Of a stretch of DNA of 9,298 nt, positions 5,391 through 9,298 are shown piece after piece; the stretch's first letter is position 1, and each line of letters starts with the position of its first letter. Under the pieces are notes generated by a model, which worked only from the letters and a program-made list of their open reading frames with translations, ran no database searches and had not been told where the DNA came from. The stretch is from JBDNJM01 sp041687755 (lineage in GTDB: Bacteria > Planctomycetota > UBA1135 > GCA-002686595): positions 1-9,298 of the forward strand of contig JBDNJM010000136.1 of NCBI GenBank assembly GCA_041687755.1, read 5' to 3'. Both the position numbers and the translations under genes were made by a program.

Positions 5391-6602
5391 TCAGGGCTCG
5401 ACGGCCCGCTGCGACTCCATCGCCCGGTCGCCCGCATTCGGCGAGTGCTCGATCCCGAGCAGCAGCTCGAACTCGGCTGCGCGCCGCTCCGCGACCCGGT
5501 CCCAGGTGTAGTTCGCGGCCTGCGCGACCGCAGCGCTACCGAGGCGCGCGCGCAGGTCCACATCGCCGGCCAGCTCGCGCAACGCGCTGACCCAGCCGAC
5601 CGCGTCGTAGGGATGCCGCACCAGCCCCTCGATCCCGTCGCGCACGACGCCGCCAGCGGCCGCCGGCGAGACCAGGCAGGGCAAACCCGCCGCGAGAGCG
5701 AGGTAGGTCACCAGCGGGCTGCCCTCCTCGTGGCTGGCCAGCACGAAGGCGTCGGCCTCGGCGTAGAGCTCGGCGAGCTGCGCGTGGTACGGGCGGTGCT
5801 CGACGTCCGGCCGCGCGAGCACCTGCTCGTAGGCCTTCGCCAGATGCCCTTCGATAGGCCCGACAATGCAGAGCGTCGCGTCGAGGTTCGCCGCGCGCCA
5901 GGCCTCCAAGAGCTGCGCCAGGCCCTTGCGCACCGTCCCGTTCGCGACGAACAGGAACTTCGGACGGCGCCGCTCCCCGTGCACGCGCGGAAGGATCTCG
6001 AAGGTCCGCGGATCCCAGCCGTAGCTGGTATCGAACAACTTCTCCTCGGGCACGCCATTGTCAACCAACGACTGACGCACGAACGGACTCGGGCTGAACA
6101 CGCGGTCGGAGAGCGCTAGCTTCTGCGACTCGAGCCGCGCGTCGGCCATAGTGATGTCATGGGCCGCGGGGAAGCCGAGCCGTCGGTAGGCCTCGTCGAG
6201 CACCTTCTGGGAGTTCAGTCGATGGGAGTTCACGCGCTCCAGCACGATCGTGTGCCCGCGCTCCGCGATCTCGCGGAAGGTGCGCAGCGACACGGCCGGC
6301 CACAGGTACGCGACATCGCCAGGACGCAGCGCCGCCAGATAACGTCGCTCCAGCGCCCACCCGAGCCCGCCGTCGGGTAGGCCGAATCGGTACCACGCGC
6401 GCGAGAACAGGGCCGGAATCGGCACCCGGTGGTAGTCGCGCAGGACCCCCCTAGCGACCGCCGGCGCCCAGTACTCCAAAGGCACCGCGCGCTCGACGAG
6501 GCGATCGCACAGCGAGAGGATGCAGGCGGGGATCGCGCTGTTCGAACAGAAGATCGGGAACAGCGTGCGCAGCATGGGCGCGCTCGAACTCTTGTCGTTC
6601 AT
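5391..6602 (-). CDS. Glycosyltransferase, GT4-type (GT-B fold)
   Basis: Cytoplasmic or membrane-associated enzyme expected to move a sugar from a nucleotide-sugar donor onto a glycan or lipid acceptor; donor and acceptor are unknown. The 403-residue protein has a diverged N-terminal acceptor half (about 1-205) and a C-terminal GT4 half. The latter starts at KFLFVANGTVRKGLAQLLEAW (K215-W235), where R225 and K226 fit the usual phosphate-contacting positions. LCIVGPIEG (244-252) follows, then ADAFVLASHEEGSPLVTYLA (283-302). In the EX7E signature the first Glu is E293, but the eighth position after it is L301, so the second Glu is missing. GLPCLVSPAAAGGVV (306-320) and a final helical segment complete the domain. 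No signal peptide. ATG 6602 overlaps the stop of the upstream membrane protein by ATGA and has a good Shine-Dalgarno sequence, so translation is coupled and the two genes share a transcript. Confidence 0.87.
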   Translation of the reverse strand: MNDKSSSAPMLRTLFPIFCSNSAIPACILSLCDRLVERAVPLEYWAPAVARGVLRDYHRVPIPALFSRAWYRFGLPDGGLGWALERRYLAALRPGDVAYLWPAVSLRTFREIAERGHTIVLERVNSHRLNSQKVLDEAYRRLGFPAAHDITMADARLESQKLALSDRVFSPSPFVRQSLVDNGVPEEKLFDTSYGWDPRTFEILPRVHGERRRPKFLFVANGTVRKGLAQLLEAWRAANLDATLCIVGPIEGHLAKAYEQVLARPDVEHRPYHAQLAELYAEADAFVLASHEEGSPLVTYLALAAGLPCLVSPAAAGGVVRDGIEGLVRHPYDAVGWVSALRELAGDVDLRARLGSAAVAQAANYTWDRVAERRAAEFELLLGIEHSPNAGDRAMESQRAVEP

Positions 6603-8290
6603 CTCGGGCCCTCCCCGATGGGGAGCCTGGCGGACTCCGCCTGAGACTGGAGGTCAGGCTGGTGCTGGGGCTGGGTTTCCGGCTGGAGCTGGGGCTCGAT
6701 CTCGGCGGACGAGAGCCGCCAGAGACGACCCTCTGGCCCGTCGTGCACCAACTCCCCGTAGCGGTCGAGCCAGGGCCCCAGCTCGGGGTCAACCTGGGGC
6801 TGGCCCGGCTCGGCGTACCAGCGAGCGCCGCTGTGGATGGTCCCCGCGAGCTCGGCCGGATCGAGTCGATCCGACGGCAACACGAAGCCTCTCGCGTCGG
6901 CGGCGTAGAGCAGCGTCGGCTCCTCGTAGTTGTTGCGGCGCCCCCAGTACGGGTCCACCTCTGGCTTCGGCGAGCGCACGGTCACCAGCTCGTCGTCACC
7001 GATGAGGGATCCGAGTGCCTCACCGAGCAGCACGGTGTCCGCATCGGCCAGCGCGGTGCGCCGTTCCGTCTCGAACAGCACCGTCAGAGTCAGCTGCAGC
7101 CCTAGGGCCATGGCGACCGTGAACCCCGCGACGCGCGGGATCTCGCGGCTGATCGGAAGCCGAGCCAGGTCCCACAGCGCGTGGGCCAGCAGCAGCGCAC
7201 CCGTGATCATCGTGTGGGCGTGGTAGTGCGGGCCGGCGAAGGGGTCCGCGCTGTAGCGCATCGAGACGAGCAACCCCACCGCGTTGCTCAGCAGCAACGC
7301 GATCTCAAACGCGCGCAGCCGGCCGCGCGCGACCAGGTAGACCAGGCTCATCGCCCCCAGCACGCCAATGCCGTAGCGCAAGCTGAGCCCGACCAGGTCG
7401 AGGTACACCCCCGGCGACGTCAGGTGCTGCAGGCCGGGGAACTTCACGTCGCCGCCGGCGAGGATTCCGAAGGTCAGCCCGGACTCGAGATAGACCGAAT
7501 TGGCGTGGTTCAGCTGCGCGCCAACCGAGACCAACACCAGCGCCCAGACGACCCAGGGCCAAGGGCTGCCAAGCCGCCGCGGCGCGTGAAAACAGAGCAG
7601 TAGGAATTGCACGATCCCCAGCTGTAGCGAGGGCGCCTTGACCATCGCCGCCGCGGCCGTCAGCAATCCTGCCAGCACCAGCCCGCCGAGGCTCCCGCGG
7701 TCCGCGTACGCCAGGAACGCGAGCAGACCGAAGGTGTACAGCAGCAGGCTCAGGGCGTCGGGCATCACGCTGATCGAGAGCTGCACGCCCATGCGACTCG
7801 ACAGGACCGCGAGCATCGCGGCCAGCGCAGGCCAATGCCCGTACCGCCCAACGGCGATGGCATAGACGCCGAGCCCGAGCATCAGGAAGCAGCCCAGCGA
7901 CAACAGCTGGCCGATCCACTCCTCCTCGCCCAGCTGCGTCATGGCGAGCGCGATCGCCGCGGTGAACAGCTGCAGCTCCGCCTCGACGTGCCCCGCGCCG
8001 GCGCCGCCCCAGTCCACGGAAGGCCTCAGCAGGTCGAGCCCCTCGCCCGCTTCGAGGGAGCGGTGAAAATTGCGCGCAATCGCCTGGGTGTCGCACTCGC
8101 GCCAAGAGGCCTCGATGGCCGCGGGGCGGGTGATATTCCACTGCACGACCAACCAGACCCCCAGCGAGACCAGCCCGAGAGCCAAGGGCACGAAGACCCC
8201 GAAGAAGCCGCGGCCGCGGGTTTCGTGCTCCGAATCCTCTCCAGAGAAGTCGTGGGGGTTGGGGGCGGGGGGAGGCATTCGGGCAGCCAT
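6599..8290 (-). CDS. Multi-spanning membrane protein, probable GT-C (PMT/GT39-like) glycosyltransferase
   Basis: Likely transfers sugars from a polyprenyl-phosphate carrier on the outer face of the inner membrane; this is inferred from layout rather than strong motifs. The 563-residue protein has a short polar N-terminus, TM1 near 29-51, then a loop with acidic motif ECDTQAIARNF (65-75). That loop resembles the E/D-x-D-x3-IARN region of PMT-type enzymes, where an acidic residue is catalytic. About ten further hydrophobic helices lie between about 105 and 406, including MPDALSLLLYTFGLLAFLAY (176-195). PHYHAH (354-359), before a late helix, is similar in place to the family's H-x-YY segment. 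A soluble domain of about 155 residues follows. It ends in a Gln/Pro-rich tail (532-550) built of repeated Q-x-Q-P-like units. ATG 8290 and an internal ATG at residue 5 are both possible starts; neither has a clear Shine-Dalgarno sequence. The stop overlaps the GT4 start. Confidence 0.65.
   Translation of the reverse strand: MAARMPPPAPNPHDFSGEDSEHETRGRGFFGVFVPLALGLVSLGVWLVVQWNITRPAAIEASWRECDTQAIARNFHRSLEAGEGLDLLRPSVDWGGAGAGHVEAELQLFTAAIALAMTQLGEEEWIGQLLSLGCFLMLGLGVYAIAVGRYGHWPALAAMLAVLSSRMGVQLSISVMPDALSLLLYTFGLLAFLAYADRGSLGGLVLAGLLTAAAAMVKAPSLQLGIVQFLLLCFHAPRRLGSPWPWVVWALVLVSVGAQLNHANSVYLESGLTFGILAGGDVKFPGLQHLTSPGVYLDLVGLSLRYGIGVLGAMSLVYLVARGRLRAFEIALLLSNAVGLLVSMRYSADPFAGPHYHAHTMITGALLLAHALWDLARLPISREIPRVAGFTVAMALGLQLTLTVLFETERRTALADADTVLLGEALGSLIGDDELVTVRSPKPEVDPYWGRRNNYEEPTLLYAADARGFVLPSDRLDPAELAGTIHSGARWYAEPGQPQVDPELGPWLDRYGELVHDGPEGRLWRLSSAEIEPQLQPETQPQHQPDLQSQAESARLPIGEGPR
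6609..6616 (-). promoter_or_regulatory. Shine-Dalgarno site of the GT4 gene
   Basis: On the minus strand GGGGAGGG lies 6 bases before ATG 6602, inside the last codons of the upstream gene. It is the clearest Shine-Dalgarno sequence in the window and supports the chosen start; the other genes here lack an equally good one. Confidence 0.65.
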
Positions 8291-8327
8291 GGTAGGCGCT
8301 CGGAATGGCTCTCTTCGGTCCGGGAGG

Positions 8328-8355
8328 CGAGGTTTCTCAACAGGAGAAACCCTCG
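8328..8355 (-). terminator. Strong hairpin between the two membrane-protein genes
   Basis: GTTTCTC (8332-8338) pairs with GAGAAAC (8344-8350), and CGAG (8328-8331) pairs with CTCG (8352-8355), giving about 11 base pairs with one bulged C (8351) and a 5-base loop. It lies about 28 bases downstream of the stop at 8383 on the minus strand. No T-run follows, so it may act as a factor-dependent terminator, an attenuator, or an mRNA processing or stabilising structure upstream of the gene starting at 8290. A second, smaller pairing GCCGC/GCGGC (8360-8364 with 8375-8379) sits immediately after the stop. Confidence 0.35.
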
Positions 8356-8382
8356 GGATGCCGCTGCGAGCCTTGCGGCTGC

Positions 8383-9298
8383 CTACCGCTCGATGCGGGT
8401 GCAGTCACCGCTGGCACGCTCGAAGCGCAGCACCCGGCCTGCCCCCAGGGCGGTCCGCAGGGCCTCCACGACCTCGGCGTCGCCCGGATCCCGGGCCAAC
8501 AGAAGCTCGGACGACGCTTCGCCGGAGCCGGCGCGACCCGCCAGAACCAGAGGCGGGGCCAGGTGGTAGCGCCGACGGGCCGTCTCGTCCCCCAGCGGCA
8601 CCAGCACCAGAGTGGGCCCCTCGGCAGGGTTTGGGTGCGCCGCCAGCCAGGCCAGCCCGGCCCGCCGGGGAGCGCTGCGCAGGGCCTGCTCGTTGCGCGC
8701 TTCCGAAAATTGAGCCCCCAGCGCCCAGGCGGACCCCAGCGCGCCCAGTCCGAGCGCCAGCGCCCCCACTCCCCTCCGCGGAATCGACGCCAGCCCGTGC
8801 GCCCCGAGCAACGCGAGTCCGACCCAGCCCTCGACCAGGTACAGCGGCCCCGCCCAGGGCACCCCGTGGAAGCGCAGCAGGGCGTGGAACCCGAGCAGCC
8901 CCAGGGCGGGCCCAAGCAACAGCCAGCGATACCCCGCACCACCGCGCAGGACGCCGAGGAGCGGCAACAGCAGCCCACCGCCGAAGCCGAAGCCCCAGGC
9001 CGTCAGACGCGCCAGATTGAAGCCCGTGTTCGTCCAGGCGGTCGGCAGGTTCACCAGACCCCAGCTGTCGTTGGGCGAGACCTCCCGCGCGTACTGCACG
9101 TAGGGCGGCACCAGCGCGGAGCCCGTGCTCTGAGAAGCGTGCCAGAAAAACAGCCCCGCCGACGGCAGCGCGCACAGCACCGCAATCGGCAGCAGCCGCA
9201 AGAGCGGGCGCGCCCCGCGCGAGGCCAGCGCCCCGACCAGGCAGCCCGCCATCACCACCCCGGTGCCCGGACGCGCGAGCGCGACGCAGGAGACCGCG
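8383..9298 (-). CDS. Multi-spanning membrane protein, C-terminal part; possible GT-C glycosyltransferase (5' end off window)
   Basis: The frame is open to the right edge, giving about 304 residues ending at TAG 8385-8383. Residues before the GTG at 9258 continue sensibly (a hydrophobic segment with ALARPG), so the gene almost certainly begins outside the window. About six hydrophobic helices are visible, such as LLRLLPIAVLCALPSAGLFF and LTAWGFGFGGGLLLPLLGVL. A loop reading RFHGVPWAGPLYLVEG before a late helix is placed like the H/R-x-Y-L segment of PMT-type enzymes. A soluble C-terminal domain of about 100 residues follows. The same plan as the next gene downstream (helices, then a short soluble C-terminal domain) suggests a second lipid-linked-sugar glycosyltransferase, but the catalytic N-terminal loop is not in view. 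A gap of 92 bases with a hairpin separates it from that gene. Confidence 0.6.
   Translation of the reverse strand, partial: AVSCVALARPGTGVVMAGCLVGALASRGARPLLRLLPIAVLCALPSAGLFFWHASQSTGSALVPPYVQYAREVSPNDSWGLVNLPTAWTNTGFNLARLTAWGFGFGGGLLLPLLGVLRGGAGYRWLLLGPALGLLGFHALLRFHGVPWAGPLYLVEGWVGLALLGAHGLASIPRRGVGALALGLGALGSAWALGAQFSEARNEQALRSAPRRAGLAWLAAHPNPAEGPTLVLVPLGDETARRRYHLAPPLVLAGRAGSGEASSELLLARDPGDAEVVEALRTALGAGRVLRFERASGDCTRIER

Overview
High-GC bacterial chromosomal DNA, strongly G/C at third codon positions. The gene set (TruD, AcpS, an MscS-type channel, endonuclease III) is ordinary bacterial housekeeping. Two weak hints point to a phylum such as Planctomycetota or Myxococcota, but the window does not prove either: most starts lack a clear Shine-Dalgarno sequence, and the Nth C-terminus has an atypical cysteine spacing. 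No phage, integrase, transposase, CRISPR, tRNA or rRNA gene was seen.

Left part, plus strand (1-3911). About 117 bases hold no convincing gene. A GC-rich tandem repeat (118-222, with a degenerate copy to about 236) then runs into the 5' end of truD (tRNA pseudouridine-13 synthase). truD overlaps acpS (holo-ACP synthase) by ATGA. Next comes a 246-base gap largely filled by a long imperfect palindrome (2008-2191, gapless 73-base arms), then an MscS-type mechanosensitive channel gene, and nth (endonuclease III) only 6 bases after it. The pairs truD-acpS and mscS-nth are probably each co-transcribed.

Middle (3912-5390). A 262-base gap holds several strong potential RNA hairpins and no gene. It is followed by a membrane-anchored SGNH/GDSL-type hydrolase-like gene (4174-5211), which converges on the minus-strand cluster with 179 bases between them.

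Right part, minus strand (5391-9298). Read from the right edge: the C-terminal part of a multi-spanning membrane protein (5' end outside the window), a second multi-spanning protein with features of GT-C/PMT-type glycosyltransferases (6599-8290), and a GT4-type GT-B glycosyltransferase (5391-6602). The last two overlap by ATGA, and the second of them has the only good Shine-Dalgarno sequence in the window. Together with the hydrolase they suggest envelope glycan or lipid-linked sugar assembly; the substrates cannot be read from the sequence.

No clearly new multi-gene system was found. The most unusual items are the long palindrome, the G-quadruplex-capable repeat at the truD start, the structured 3912-4173 gap, and the Nth with only three cysteines in its iron-sulfur loop.
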